A stretch of DNA of 64,000 nucleotides from UBA1240 sp045599185 (GTDB lineage: Bacteria; Spirochaetota; Spirochaetia; Treponematales; Treponemataceae), in contig JAZRVO010000033.1 in NCBI GenBank assembly GCA_045599185.1, positions 1 to 64,000 of the forward strand, read 5' to 3'. The notes beneath the pieces are model-generated. The model did no database searches, was not told the DNA's origin, and saw only the letters and a program-made list of their open reading frames with translations. This document shows, piece after piece, positions 52,628 through 61,410 of the stretch; position 1 is the stretch's first letter; each line of letters starts with the position of its first letter. Position numbers and translations under genes: made by a program.

Positions 52628-53406
52628 TTGGCCTCCAGAATGCTGCAAATTGCAACTGCCGCCAGTGCAGCAAGTTCGCTGAAACATACAAAAAACCCTG
52701 CTAAATCGCCGGTGATGCCGCCAAAGTTTTTTTTGCTTGTAAAGTAGTAGTAAGTGAAGGAAAAAACAAAACTGCAGGCCGCCGCAATTCCGCAAAAACT
52801 TCTGCCTAAAGGCAGGCAAACTAAAAGTGCCAAAACTGCGCACAATTCAATTATAAGAACGGCGGCAACGGGTTTTTTGCCGTTGGTTTTGCTTTCTACG
52901 GCAAGCATTCCTTCATTTTTCGCTTTTGGAAACAGAATAACCGAAAGGCCGCTTAAAATTCTTGAAAGCACAAAAGAAAGGCACACCGAAATTACGGCAT
53001 CGGGGGTTTTTACTTCAAAACAGAAAGCGATGGCGAGAAGAAAATAGATTATAACCGAAATTACCGAAAATGCCCCGATGTGCGGATCTTTTAAGATTTC
53101 AAGCTTTTTTTCCCTGCTCTGGTAAGAATGAACCGCGTCCATTGTGTCCATAAAGCCGTCCACGTGAAAACCGCCTGTTACAAGCAGCGGAATTGCTATT
53201 GCAAAAAGACGGGTCATGCATGGTGTTGCACCAAAAATGGCGCAGGCTTCTACCCACAGCAGTTCCGCAATGCCAATTACCGCACCAACAAGGGGAAAAA
53301 AGCAAAGATGGTATTCCATGTCCCGGCTGTTCCACGTAAAACGCGGCATTGGTATTTTGGAATACATGGAAAATGCAACAATAAGGGATTTCAGTATGGT
53401 TTTCAT
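52618..53406 (-). CDS. cobS: adenosylcobinamide-GDP ribazoletransferase (cobalamin synthase)
   Basis: This 262-residue polytopic membrane enzyme joins adenosylcobinamide-GDP with alpha-ribazole to finish the nucleotide loop. FSMYSKIPMP near the start, the metal-binding TGGFHVDGFMDTMDAV and DPHIGAFSVISVI match the family. The ATG at 53406 overlaps cobU by four bases. Confidence 0.95.
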   Translation of the reverse strand: MKTILKSLIVAFSMYSKIPMPRFTWNSRDMEYHLCFFPLVGAVIGIAELLWVEACAIFGATPCMTRLFAIAIPLLVTGGFHVDGFMDTMDAVHSYQSREKKLEILKDPHIGAFSVISVIIYFLLAIAFCFEVKTPDAVISVCLSFVLSRILSGLSVILFPKAKNEGMLAVESKTNGKKPVAAVLIIELCAVLALLVCLPLGRSFCGIAAACSFVFSFTYYYFTSKKNFGGITGDLAGFFVCFSELAALAAVAICSILEAKWY

Positions 53407-53936
53407 TTTATCTCCACCGGGATTCCGCAAACTACTTCGGTAATCCGGTCTGCAATGCCTGCTAAAAAAATATTTGTACAGGCAAGTGCTTTTATATATT
53501 TTACGGTTGTTTCGTCGTAGTCAATTCCGTCTTCAAAAACATTGTTGCTTACAATAACGATATTTTCCGCGGCATTTTTTATTGCATCAAAATCCCGGCG
53601 AATTTTGGCGGTAACTTTTTCCGGCGGAATAATTTCTTCGCCGCGGAACATTTCGTTTGCCACCAAATTTGAAATGCATTCAATCAGCAGTGCAGAACCA
53701 GTTTTTTCAATTACGTCACCGGCGGCAGGCTTGGCATCGAGGGTTTCGCGTTCAAGGGTGACAAAACCTTTACCAGCCCTAAGTTTTTTGTGGCGAATAA
53801 CTTTTTTTAAGCCTTCTTCGCCAAAAACCTTCATTGTTGCCATGTAATATTTGTTTCTGGTGTTCATTTCCATCACAATTTTTTCCGCATATGCAGATTT
53901 TCCCGAACCGCTGCCGCCATAAACAAGGTGAATCAT
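53403..53936 (-). CDS. cobU: adenosylcobinamide kinase/guanylyltransferase
   Basis: This 177-residue bifunctional enzyme phosphorylates adenosylcobinamide and then activates it with GTP. Walker A GGSGSGKSAYAEK is at residues 8-20; ECISNLVANEMF and VIVSNNVFEDGI follow. Length is normal, unlike the short paralogue two genes downstream. It overlaps cobT by four bases. Confidence 0.94.
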   Translation of the reverse strand: MIHLVYGGSGSGKSAYAEKIVMEMNTRNKYYMATMKVFGEEGLKKVIRHKKLRAGKGFVTLERETLDAKPAAGDVIEKTGSALLIECISNLVANEMFRGEEIIPPEKVTAKIRRDFDAIKNAAENIVIVSNNVFEDGIDYDETTVKYIKALACTNIFLAGIADRITEVVCGIPVEIK

Positions 53937-54964
53937 TTGAACCTCGTATACTGCTGAACTTTTGATTCGCTGAACGGAACGCTTTTTTCGTAAACTTCAA
54001 CCGCGGTTTGCAACAAACCAGCAAGCAGCACTGCACCCGTGCCTTCGCCCAAAGCCATGCCTGCGTCCAGTACGGGGGAAAAATTAAGCGCCCGGCACAA
54101 AAGCTCGCCAACAGGTTCACGGCTTATGTGGGAAGGAATCAGATAATCGGCAGTGCCTTTTTCAATCCCTTCTGCCACAAGGGCGGCGGTAAGGCTAATT
54201 GCGCCGTCCAAAACTATCGGCATGTTGAATTCTTTAGCCGAAAGATACATTCCCGTCATCACCGCAAGGTCAAAACCGCCAACAGTTTGCAAAACGGTAC
54301 GGGCATTTTTATTGAATAAATCGTATTTTTTTACCGCTTCGTCTATAACCGTTATTTTGCGTTTCAGCCCTTCGTCGCTTAAACCGGCCCCGCGACCTGC
54401 GGTAATTTTTGCTTCGGCCTTTAAAAGCGAAGAAGCAACTGCTGCCGATGTTGTAGTATTGCCAATGCCCATTTCGCCAACGCAAACAAGCTGGTAACCG
54501 GCGGCAGTGCAGCTTGCAACAATTTCTTTACCAAGCAAAAAAGCCTGTTCAATTTCCCCTTCCGTCATTGCGCTTTCTTGCAGAAAATTGCGCGTGCCGC
54601 ACCGAATTTTTCTGTTAATGACATTTTTAAGTTCGCCTTCAAAATTAATGCCAACATCATAAGTAAAAACATCGCAGCCAATTTGAGAAGCCATAATTCC
54701 AACCACGGACTTTTTGGCGGCAATGTTTTCTGCGCATATCCGCGTAACACTCTGATCCGACTGGCTTATGCCTTCTTCAACAATGCCGTTATCGGCGCAA
54801 AGAACCACAAGGCAGGTTTTGCCGCACTTTGGGTGTTCTTTCTGCTGAATTGCGCCAAGCTTTGCCACAAGCAATTCAAATTTGCCAAGGCTGTCCAGGG
54901 GTTTTGCTATTTTGTCCCAGTTGGCTTTTATTTTATTGAAGTATTCAGCGTAACTGCTGTTCAA
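53933..54964 (-). CDS. cobT: nicotinate-nucleotide--DMB phosphoribosyltransferase
   Basis: This 343-residue enzyme makes alpha-ribazole phosphate, the lower-ligand nucleotide. PLDSLGKFE near the start, VLCADNGIVEEGISQSDQS, GEMGIGNTTTSAAVASSLL and SHISREPVGELLC are CobT motifs. The only suitable start is a TTG at 54964, 20 bases inside cbiP; GGAGG lies about 15 bases upstream, suggesting weak or coupled initiation. No benzimidazole synthesis genes were seen nearby. Confidence 0.93.
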   Translation of the reverse strand: MNSSYAEYFNKIKANWDKIAKPLDSLGKFELLVAKLGAIQQKEHPKCGKTCLVVLCADNGIVEEGISQSDQSVTRICAENIAAKKSVVGIMASQIGCDVFTYDVGINFEGELKNVINRKIRCGTRNFLQESAMTEGEIEQAFLLGKEIVASCTAAGYQLVCVGEMGIGNTTTSAAVASSLLKAEAKITAGRGAGLSDEGLKRKITVIDEAVKKYDLFNKNARTVLQTVGGFDLAVMTGMYLSAKEFNMPIVLDGAISLTAALVAEGIEKGTADYLIPSHISREPVGELLCRALNFSPVLDAGMALGEGTGAVLLAGLLQTAVEVYEKSVPFSESKVQQYTRFK

Positions 54965-57236
54965 GAATTCCGTAAATCGCCTCCATGTTAAGGTGTTTTC
55001 TCATTTCATCAGCAAGAAGGTCGTACTGAGATTCCTTAAATGCCTTGTAATCAAAAGTTTTTTCCGTAAGTGCAAGACCTTTTTGCCCTGCAAGGTAACT
55101 GCAAATGGCAAAGGCAATGTCGCCTTCGTCAAAAAAACCGTGAATGTAAGTGCCGTAAATGTTTTTATCCGAAGCTCCGCATGGGAAAGGTTTCGTTTTG
55201 CCGGTTTGGGTTTGCCCCATGTGAATCTGGTAACCGGTAATTTTTCTGTTGCTGAGGAATTCAAATGGGCCTGCCACGCTGCCGGAACTGCACTGGGTCT
55301 GGGTTCTTGTTTTTTCTTTTTGCAGAACCGTTTCAGCGTCCAGCAGTTCCATTCCGCGGACTGTTCCGCCTTCTTCTACGGCAAAAGGGTCTTTTATGCT
55401 TTTACCCAGCATCTGGTAACCGCCGCAAATGCCAAAAACAATTCCGCGGCTGCTGAATTTTTTTACCGCGCTTTCCATGCCGTTTTCGCGCATCCATTTA
55501 AGGTCGCCAATTGTGTTTTTGCTGCCCGGAAGAATTATCATATCCATGCACGGTATTTCTTCTGCGGATTTTATGTAATGCAGGCTTACGCCTTCAATTT
55601 CTTCAAAAACGTTCAAATCCGTAAAGTTGGAAATACGAGGAAACTTAATTACGCCGATGTTTACAATTCCGCTGCCGTTTTGGGTAAACCGGGCGGTAAG
55701 GCTGTCTTCATCGTCAATGGAAATTTTCATGTATGGAAGGACACCGGCAACAGGTATTCCGCCACGTTCTTCAAGCATTTCAATTCCGCTGTCCAAAAGT
55801 GTTTTGTCGCCGCGGAATTTGTTTATAATAAGGCCTTTAATCCTTTCGCGCTCACAATTTTCCAAAAGCTGAATGGTACCTAAAAGCTGGGCAAAAACGC
55901 CGCCCCGGTCAATGTCGCCAACAAGCAGAACCGGCGCGTCTACCAGTTCTGCAAGCCCCATGTTTACAATGTCGTTTTTGCGCAAATTTATTTCGGCAGG
56001 GCTTCCGGCGCCTTCAATTACAATTATGTCGTTTTCTTCTTCAAGTTTATGGTAGGCTTTTAAAATCTCCGGCACAAGTTCCTTTTTGTATTCAAAATAG
56101 TCTCTTGCGTTCATGTTGCCAACAACTTCGCCGTTTACAATCACCTGCGAACCAGTGTCGTTGGTGGGTTTTAAAAGAATCGGGTTCATTGCTACAACGG
56201 GTTCAATGCCAGCGGCTTCGGCCTGCATAACCTGTGCCCGCCCCATTTCAAAGCCGTCTTTTGTAATGTAAGAATTTAAAGCCATGTTCTGAGATTTGAA
56301 AGGCGCAACTTTATAGCCGTCCTGCTTAAAAATTCTGCAAAGACCTGCAACAACAAGGCTTTTACCAGCGCTGCTCATTGTTCCCTGCACCATAATTACT
56401 TTTGTTTTCTTCTGGTTTTTCTGCAAGCCGGGTTTTGCGGTTTTTACACAAACTGCCGCCGCTGTTTTTTGCCCTTCCTCGTTCCACACAAGCGTTCCGG
56501 TTTCAGGGTTAAAGTCTTTTTCGCCAATTCCATAAAGCTTCTGAATAAAATCGCCGCAGAATATTTCGCCGGCAGTTCCGGCCTTTACGATTTTCTTTCC
56601 GTCAAGGCAAAGAATTGTGTCTGATATTTTTTTTACAAGGTCAAGTTCGTGGAGAGAAAGAATGATTGCCTTGTTTTTTTCTGCGGCAAGTTTTTTTATG
56701 GTTTTCAAAAAATCCAGCTTGTAGAACATGTCCAGAAAAGTTACCGGCTCGTCCAGAACAATTACCTCGGTATCCTGACAAATTGCCCGGGCAAGCATAA
56801 CCCTCTGCCGCTGACCGTCGCTAATCATGTTAAAATTGCTGTCTGCAATTTCCTCGCAGTGAACCATTCGGATTGCGTCTTCGGTAATCTGCCAGTCTTC
56901 CTTTGAAAGAATGCCCAAAAGCCCCGTGTACGGGTAGCGGCCTGTAGCGACAACATCGCGCACGGTCATCATTTCAGGCTGAATGCGTTCTGTCATTACC
57001 ATTGAAAGGTGCTTTGCAACGTATTCTTCTTTTTCTATAAAAATGTTTTTGCCCAAAAGCGCAATTGAACCGCCGCATGATTCCAGCTGTTTTACGATGG
57101 TTTTAAGAACTGTTGATTTGCCCGAACCGTTTGGCCCGATGAGCGTAAGAATTTTTCCGCCTTCAACTGAAAAATTTATGCCGTCGATTAAAATTCGCCT
57201 GCTGTAACCAACGGCAAGACCAGAAACTTTAAGCAT
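54945..57236 (-). CDS. cbiP: fused BtuD-like ABC ATPase and cobyric acid synthase
   Basis: This 763-residue protein combines two functions in one frame. Residues 1 to about 250 are an ABC ATPase of the BtuD/FepC type: Walker A GPNGSGKS (34-41), signature ISDGQRQR (138-145) and Walker B VIVLDEP (158-164). After a basic linker, from about 278, comes cobyric acid synthase: VQGTMSSAGKS (283-293), SQNMALNSYIT, VGDIDRGGVFAQLLG and a C-terminal amidotransferase with FGICGGYQML (cysteine) and the histidine in TYIHGFFDEGD. It overlaps btuC by 8 bases and would serve both the transporter and corrin amidation. Confidence 0.93.
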   Translation of the reverse strand: MLKVSGLAVGYSRRILIDGINFSVEGGKILTLIGPNGSGKSTVLKTIVKQLESCGGSIALLGKNIFIEKEEYVAKHLSMVMTERIQPEMMTVRDVVATGRYPYTGLLGILSKEDWQITEDAIRMVHCEEIADSNFNMISDGQRQRVMLARAICQDTEVIVLDEPVTFLDMFYKLDFLKTIKKLAAEKNKAIILSLHELDLVKKISDTILCLDGKKIVKAGTAGEIFCGDFIQKLYGIGEKDFNPETGTLVWNEEGQKTAAAVCVKTAKPGLQKNQKKTKVIMVQGTMSSAGKSLVVAGLCRIFKQDGYKVAPFKSQNMALNSYITKDGFEMGRAQVMQAEAAGIEPVVAMNPILLKPTNDTGSQVIVNGEVVGNMNARDYFEYKKELVPEILKAYHKLEEENDIIVIEGAGSPAEINLRKNDIVNMGLAELVDAPVLLVGDIDRGGVFAQLLGTIQLLENCERERIKGLIINKFRGDKTLLDSGIEMLEERGGIPVAGVLPYMKISIDDEDSLTARFTQNGSGIVNIGVIKFPRISNFTDLNVFEEIEGVSLHYIKSAEEIPCMDMIILPGSKNTIGDLKWMRENGMESAVKKFSSRGIVFGICGGYQMLGKSIKDPFAVEEGGTVRGMELLDAETVLQKEKTRTQTQCSSGSVAGPFEFLSNRKITGYQIHMGQTQTGKTKPFPCGASDKNIYGTYIHGFFDEGDIAFAICSYLAGQKGLALTEKTFDYKAFKESQYDLLADEMRKHLNMEAIYGILEQQLR

Positions 57237-58242
57237 TTTTTTTGCCCCCGGTTTTGTGTACCATCATGTAAATTACCACCGGCACAAGAAAAAAAGCAGT
57301 TACGGTGCTTATGCTAAGTTCGGTTGGTGCAAAAACCGTTCTTGCAATGCCGTCGCAAAAAAGGGTAATTGCACCGCCGCCCAAAAAGCAGCCGGGAATA
57401 AGAACCAGCGGTTTTGCCGTTTTAGTAAGTGATTTGATTAAATGAGGAACCGCAATGCCCACAAAGCTGATTGGACCTGCAAAAGCCGTAACGCAGCCGG
57501 CAAGCAGGGTTGAAAGAACAATAAGCGCAATTCTTAGCGCCTTTATGTTTACGCCCATGTTTCTTGCGTAGTTTTCGCCAAGCAAAAAAGCACTAATCGG
57601 TTTGGAAAGCACAACTGAAAATACAAGGGAAACAAAAACCAGAACAGACATTATTAAAATGTCGTTCCAGTTTGTGCCGGAAAAACTTCCCAGCGACCAG
57701 TTGTGAAGGTTTACAATGTTTGAATCGCTGGCAAAAGTAACAAAAAAATCCGTAATTGCCGAACAAATGTAGCCTATTAAAATTCCGCAAACCACAAGAA
57801 CAGACATGTTCCGCACTTTTAGCGAAAGCGCAAGCACAATGCCCATTGCAAGCAGCGAACCTGCAAAAGCAGCTGCGACCATTTTTATTGAAGAAATTGC
57901 GATGCCAGCATTCAAAAGAAAAATCATGGCAATGGCAACAAAAAGTTTTGCCCCGGAAGAAATTCCAAGGACGAATGGCCCGGCGATAGGGTTTGCAAAA
58001 AATGTTTGCAGCAAAAAGCCGGAAACAGAAAGCGCACCGCCAAGTATCAGGGCGGCAAGAATCCGCGGAAGCCTTATGTCCATAATAAGCCGTTCCGCCG
58101 TTTCGCCGGTACTTTTCCCAAAAAAAACCGAAAAAACGTCTTTAAGCGAAAGGCTAACGCTACCCGTTAAAAGGTTAAGCGCAACAAGCACAAAGAGAAA
58201 CATTAAAATTATTGCAAAAGAAACGGCGTATCTTTTATTCAT
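57229..58242 (-). CDS. BtuC/FecD-type ABC permease
   Basis: This 337-residue permease has about ten membrane helices and family motifs DIRLPRILAALILGGALSVSG, NPIAGPFVLGISSG, and AGPISFVGIAVPHLIK near the C-terminus. It would carry a cobalamin, corrinoid, heme or iron chelate with the adjacent binding protein and the fused ATPase. It overlaps both neighbours (four and eight bases). Confidence 0.92.
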   Translation of the reverse strand: MNKRYAVSFAIILMFLFVLVALNLLTGSVSLSLKDVFSVFFGKSTGETAERLIMDIRLPRILAALILGGALSVSGFLLQTFFANPIAGPFVLGISSGAKLFVAIAMIFLLNAGIAISSIKMVAAAFAGSLLAMGIVLALSLKVRNMSVLVVCGILIGYICSAITDFFVTFASDSNIVNLHNWSLGSFSGTNWNDILIMSVLVFVSLVFSVVLSKPISAFLLGENYARNMGVNIKALRIALIVLSTLLAGCVTAFAGPISFVGIAVPHLIKSLTKTAKPLVLIPGCFLGGGAITLFCDGIARTVFAPTELSISTVTAFFLVPVVIYMMVHKTGGKKNA

Positions 58243-59411
58243 TTTACCTTTACCAGATAGCGAAGGTTGCTTTCATCATCGTTCAATATTCTGTTCAAAT
58301 CCTGCATAAAGTCCACAATTCCCGTGGTTTCCTGAAAAAACTTTTTATCCGTGCAGTAAATTCTGTCGTTTTTAAAGCCTTTAAAATCTTTTAAAAGCGG
58401 GTATTTTTGCAGAAGAATTTTTTTGTCCTCAACCATTCCGTCAATTGTTGAATTATAAATAAGCAGGTCTGCGTCTTTGGCAGTTACATAAAAATCTTCC
58501 GCCTGCATGTTCATTGTAGAAAATGCGTTGTCTTCTTCAAGGCCAGAAGACTGAATAAAATATTTGCCGCCAGCCATTTCTATGCAGCGTGCAATGTAAT
58601 CGCCGGGTTTTCGTACATTTATTGCACCGCCGGAAGTGAAATAAAAAAATGCGGCGGTTTTTTCCGTATTTTTTTCATTTTCAAGGTTTTTAAGGGCGGC
58701 AAATTCATTCGCCTTCAAATTGAAAAATTCATCAGCTTCCTTTTCCCTGTCAAAAAGAAAACCGTAAAGTTTTATCCATTCCAGCTTGCCCAGGGGATTT
58801 TTTTCGTATGAAGATTTTTCCACAAGAACAGGAATTCCAAGCTGTTCCATTTTTTCCTTTACTTCCGGCTTGTGGTATATCATTGTGTTTTGAACAGAAA
58901 GGCCGGTTTTGCTGCTGTAAAGCATTTCATAATCCGGCGCGCTGTATTTTCCGGCGTAATGCATCCGGCCTTCTTCCATTGCCCTTACAGCTTCCGGCAA
59001 ATAAAGGCTGTCCTTTTTCATTCCTGTAAATTTTACGCAGTCAAGAATGTTAAGCCTTATAAAAAAATCCATTGCAGAAGAAGAAACAAGGTAGGTATTG
59101 CTTAAAGGTTTTTGCAAAACTGCATAACCGGAAGGAACACCACCGGGAACAGGAAAACCTGCTTCTACTACAAGGAAGGGGGTCTCGCCGTTGATTTTTA
59201 CCAGCGAATAGGAACCGCTTTTTTCAATTGAAAACTGTTCGGCAAAGGCAAGAGGCGTTTTATCGGTAAAGTTAATGGAAGAAAAATCAACAGAACCGGC
59301 CTGTGGTTTTTCTGCTTTTTGCCTATTGCAGCATGTAAGCCCAAAAACCAGAAAGGCCAGAAAAAATGCTTTAAGAAATTTTTTAATACAGTATTCCAAT
59401 TGTGTACTCAA
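58239..59411 (-). CDS. BtuF/FecB-type binding lipoprotein
   Basis: This 390-residue exported protein has a hydrophobic signal (about residues 10-25) with a lipobox G-L-T-C and a type III periplasmic binding fold (VSSSAMDFFIRLNIL, an AGGKYFIQSSG element and the final IVDFMQDLNRIL). No ATG is available; the TTG at 59411 and a TTG at 59399 are alternatives, both inside the preceding frame, indicating coupled translation. Substrate is not certain; control by the cobalamin riboswitch suggests a corrinoid or cobalt-tetrapyrrole. Confidence 0.85.
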   Translation of the reverse strand: MSTQLEYCIKKFLKAFFLAFLVFGLTCCNRQKAEKPQAGSVDFSSINFTDKTPLAFAEQFSIEKSGSYSLVKINGETPFLVVEAGFPVPGGVPSGYAVLQKPLSNTYLVSSSAMDFFIRLNILDCVKFTGMKKDSLYLPEAVRAMEEGRMHYAGKYSAPDYEMLYSSKTGLSVQNTMIYHKPEVKEKMEQLGIPVLVEKSSYEKNPLGKLEWIKLYGFLFDREKEADEFFNLKANEFAALKNLENEKNTEKTAAFFYFTSGGAINVRKPGDYIARCIEMAGGKYFIQSSGLEEDNAFSTMNMQAEDFYVTAKDADLLIYNSTIDGMVEDKKILLQKYPLLKDFKGFKNDRIYCTDKKFFQETTGIVDFMQDLNRILNDDESNLRYLVKVK

Positions 59412-60009
59412 TTTCGTGCGGAGTTCCCATTGCGGTTGTGCTGGCTGTAACCTTCAGCGGTTTTGTCATGTCAGTTACAGGAAAAGTAAATGAAGACTTA
59501 CTTTCCGGGGTGCTGTTTAAGTATTTTTCCCCTTCAACAATCATATAGTCGTAGTTTGAACTTGTCCACACAACTGTAAGCCGGGTTTTTCCGCCGGATA
59601 CTTTAATTGTTGCAGGCGTTTCAATTTTTGCCCTGCCCGAACCGCCGGAAAGAATGATTTTTACCTGATGTTCGCCGTCAGGAAGTTTTTCCTTTTCTTC
59701 CGCGCCGGTGATGCAAACTTTGTGGTCGTACCAGGTTCCCTTTTTCCCAACAAGGGCAAGGTTAAATTCCCTGTCCAGTTTGCTTACAGGAATGTCAAAA
59801 CCGTAAACCGTTTCCGTAAAACCATCCTGGTAGGTAACTTTGTCGCTTGTGGGGAAAAGCCAGTTTGCTTCGTCGGTTTTGGCGTTTTCTGCCGTGCCAA
59901 CGTACAGGTTAAGAATGTTTTTGCCGGGAAGTGAAACGTGAAAAGTCATCTTGCCGTCAAAAACGCTCAATGTTCCCTTGCCATTTAAAGATTCGTTGGC
60001 ATGAAACAT
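59383..60009 (-). CDS. beta-rich domain in -1 frame to cbiK
   Basis: From the ATG at 60009 the product is 208 residues, but the frame is open further upstream to the run of nine A residues at the end of cbiK (complement of 60055-60063). The residues before the ATG, KLSDGLYSATFKTDSS, continue the same domain (YSATFKTDSSMFHANESLNGKG), so the ATG is probably not the true start. Two beta-rich repeats are seen; the second ends TTAMGTPHEIEYTIGILY. Similar domains accompany heme/iron-type uptake proteins. There is no signal peptide and no good Shine-Dalgarno sequence, as expected if it is made as a frameshift extension of CbiK. It overlaps the binding-protein gene by 29 bases. Confidence 0.7.
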   Translation of the reverse strand: MFHANESLNGKGTLSVFDGKMTFHVSLPGKNILNLYVGTAENAKTDEANWLFPTSDKVTYQDGFTETVYGFDIPVSKLDREFNLALVGKKGTWYDHKVCITGAEEKEKLPDGEHQVKIILSGGSGRAKIETPATIKVSGGKTRLTVVWTSSNYDYMIVEGEKYLNSTPESKSSFTFPVTDMTKPLKVTASTTAMGTPHEIEYTIGILY

Positions 60010-60050
60010 TGAGCTGTCCGTTTTAAATGTGGCCGAATACAGGCCGTCAC

Positions 60051-61214
60051 TTAGTTTTTTTTTACGTTTTTAACGGCTTCTGCTGTGTGTGCAATGTAAA
60101 GTGCCTGAATTTCTGGAATTCTTCCAAGACCTTCAATCTGGCATTCAATTGAATCAAATGCATTTGAAGCAGCAAACATTGATTTCCACGTATCGTCGTC
60201 GTCACCGGCCATGTCGTTGTTGGCGTGGTCACCGGCAACAACCATTAACGGGCGCAGAACCACTTTTTTGTAACCGGCATTTTTAACGGCTTCTATTACG
60301 CTTTCGCAGGCTGTTTCTTCCGGTTCGCCTTCAACCGTACCAATAAAAACATTGCCGTAGGAAAGTTTAGCCATCTGGGTTGCCATCTGGGTGTAGCTTA
60401 CTTTTGCCGTGTGCGAAGTGCCGTGTCCCATAAACACAAATGCAACGCCGTCTTTTGCCGCGTCAGCAGCAGAAGAATAGCCAGCACCTTTTACGGCAGC
60501 GTTTGTAATTGCAACGGCAACGGCTTTTTTATCAGCGTTTACAACAGAAGCATCTTTTCCAACTTCGCCAAGCAGCGGTTCTGCAATTGCAACAGAGTCA
60601 AACTTGTCAGCGTATTTTTCTACAGCTTCGGAAAGTTCATCGTATTCGGCACCGTGCATAAGGTGCGTCGGCTGAATGACAAGGTTCTTTACGCCGTTTG
60701 CAACTGCGCGTTCAAGTGCCTGATCCATGTTGTCAATTTTTTCATTTTCGCGTGCCTGAACATGGTTGATGATAATCTGGGCAGTAAACGCGCGGCGAAC
60801 AGACCAGTCCGGGTTTGCAGCCTGAACGGCTTTTTCAATTCCGTAAATGTCTTCGGCGCGGCTGTCGTTGAATGATGTGCCGAAACTTACAACAAGAATT
60901 TCGTCTTCCTTAATTCCGTCCTGATTAAGGGCATTATCTTTGGAAGCATCTCCGGTGTCGCGGCCAAAATAATCAGGGTCGGCTTCTTCACCTGCAACAA
61001 GTTCTTTCTGTGCATCGGTAAGTGCGTCCCATGCCTTTTTGGCAGCGGCACACTGTTCGTCAGTTTTGTCCGTGCGTTCCTGAACATAAATAGCGTCGAT
61101 GAGGGCTGCAACATTGTCCGCGGCCTTCTTGTCTTTTTCTGCCTGGTTACTACAGCCAGACAAAGCAACGATAAGCACTGCACAGCATAATGCAGTAAAA
61201 ATCTTTTTGCTCAT
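60051..61214 (-). CDS. cbiK: exported CbiK-type cobaltochelatase
   Basis: This 387-residue protein inserts a metal, normally cobalt, into sirohydrochlorin. It begins with a lipoprotein signal (lipobox L-S-G-C, cysteine 21), then a helical segment (about 30-75, AALIDAIYVQERTDKTDEQC), then the chelatase domain from about 105 (ILVVSFGTSFNDSRAEDI) with the metal-ligand histidine motifs THLMHGAEYDEL and MGHGTSH. Export is unusual for biosynthetic CbiK but is known for the periplasmic form in Desulfovibrio. AAGGAAG precedes the ATG. The stop follows an A-AAA-AAC slippery sequence. First gene after the riboswitch. Confidence 0.92.
   Translation of the reverse strand: MSKKIFTALCCAVLIVALSGCSNQAEKDKKAADNVAALIDAIYVQERTDKTDEQCAAAKKAWDALTDAQKELVAGEEADPDYFGRDTGDASKDNALNQDGIKEDEILVVSFGTSFNDSRAEDIYGIEKAVQAANPDWSVRRAFTAQIIINHVQARENEKIDNMDQALERAVANGVKNLVIQPTHLMHGAEYDELSEAVEKYADKFDSVAIAEPLLGEVGKDASVVNADKKAVAVAITNAAVKGAGYSSAADAAKDGVAFVFMGHGTSHTAKVSYTQMATQMAKLSYGNVFIGTVEGEPEETACESVIEAVKNAGYKKVVLRPLMVVAGDHANNDMAGDDDDTWKSMFAASNAFDSIECQIEGLGRIPEIQALYIAHTAEAVKNVKKN
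60054..60060 (-). promoter_or_regulatory. candidate -1 frameshift site A-AAA-AAC
   Basis: On the minus strand the zero-frame codons are GTA AAA AAA AAC TAA, containing the canonical X-XXY-YYZ heptamer A-AAA-AAC right before the stop. After a spacer of eight bases a short GC stem GGCC/GGCC (60042-60045 with 60031-60034) follows. Slippage by -1 continues as CTA AGT GAC GGC into the next frame. Confidence 0.6.
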
Positions 61215-61234
61215 TTTTACTTCCTTAGTTGATA

Positions 61235-61278
61235 TAAAAAAAGCCCTGACTGTTTCAACCGGGTGAAAAAATCAGGGC
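61235..61278 (-). terminator. terminator stem of the cobalamin riboswitch leader
   Basis: On the minus strand GCCCTGA (complement of 61272-61278) pairs with TCAGGGC (complement of 61242-61248), followed by seven T. It lies between the riboswitch and cbiK and is the expected off-switch when B12 is bound. Confidence 0.85.
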
Positions 61279-61300
61279 AATTTGTAAACATATTACACGC

Positions 61301-61357
61301 CATGCCTGCACTACGCACAAACGCATAATGCACACGCAAAAAGCATGTGCAGGCATG
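61301..61357 (-). promoter_or_regulatory. 10-bp inverted repeat between riboswitch and terminator
   Basis: CATGCCTGCA (61301-61310) and TGCAGGCATG (61348-61357) are perfect inverted copies. It is part of the expression platform or an independent hairpin; no direct overlap with the terminator arms was found. Confidence 0.5.
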
Positions 61358-61410
61358 ATAAGAGAAAAATTCCATGTAAGTACAATCAATTACTCGTGAT
61401 TTGGAATTGC

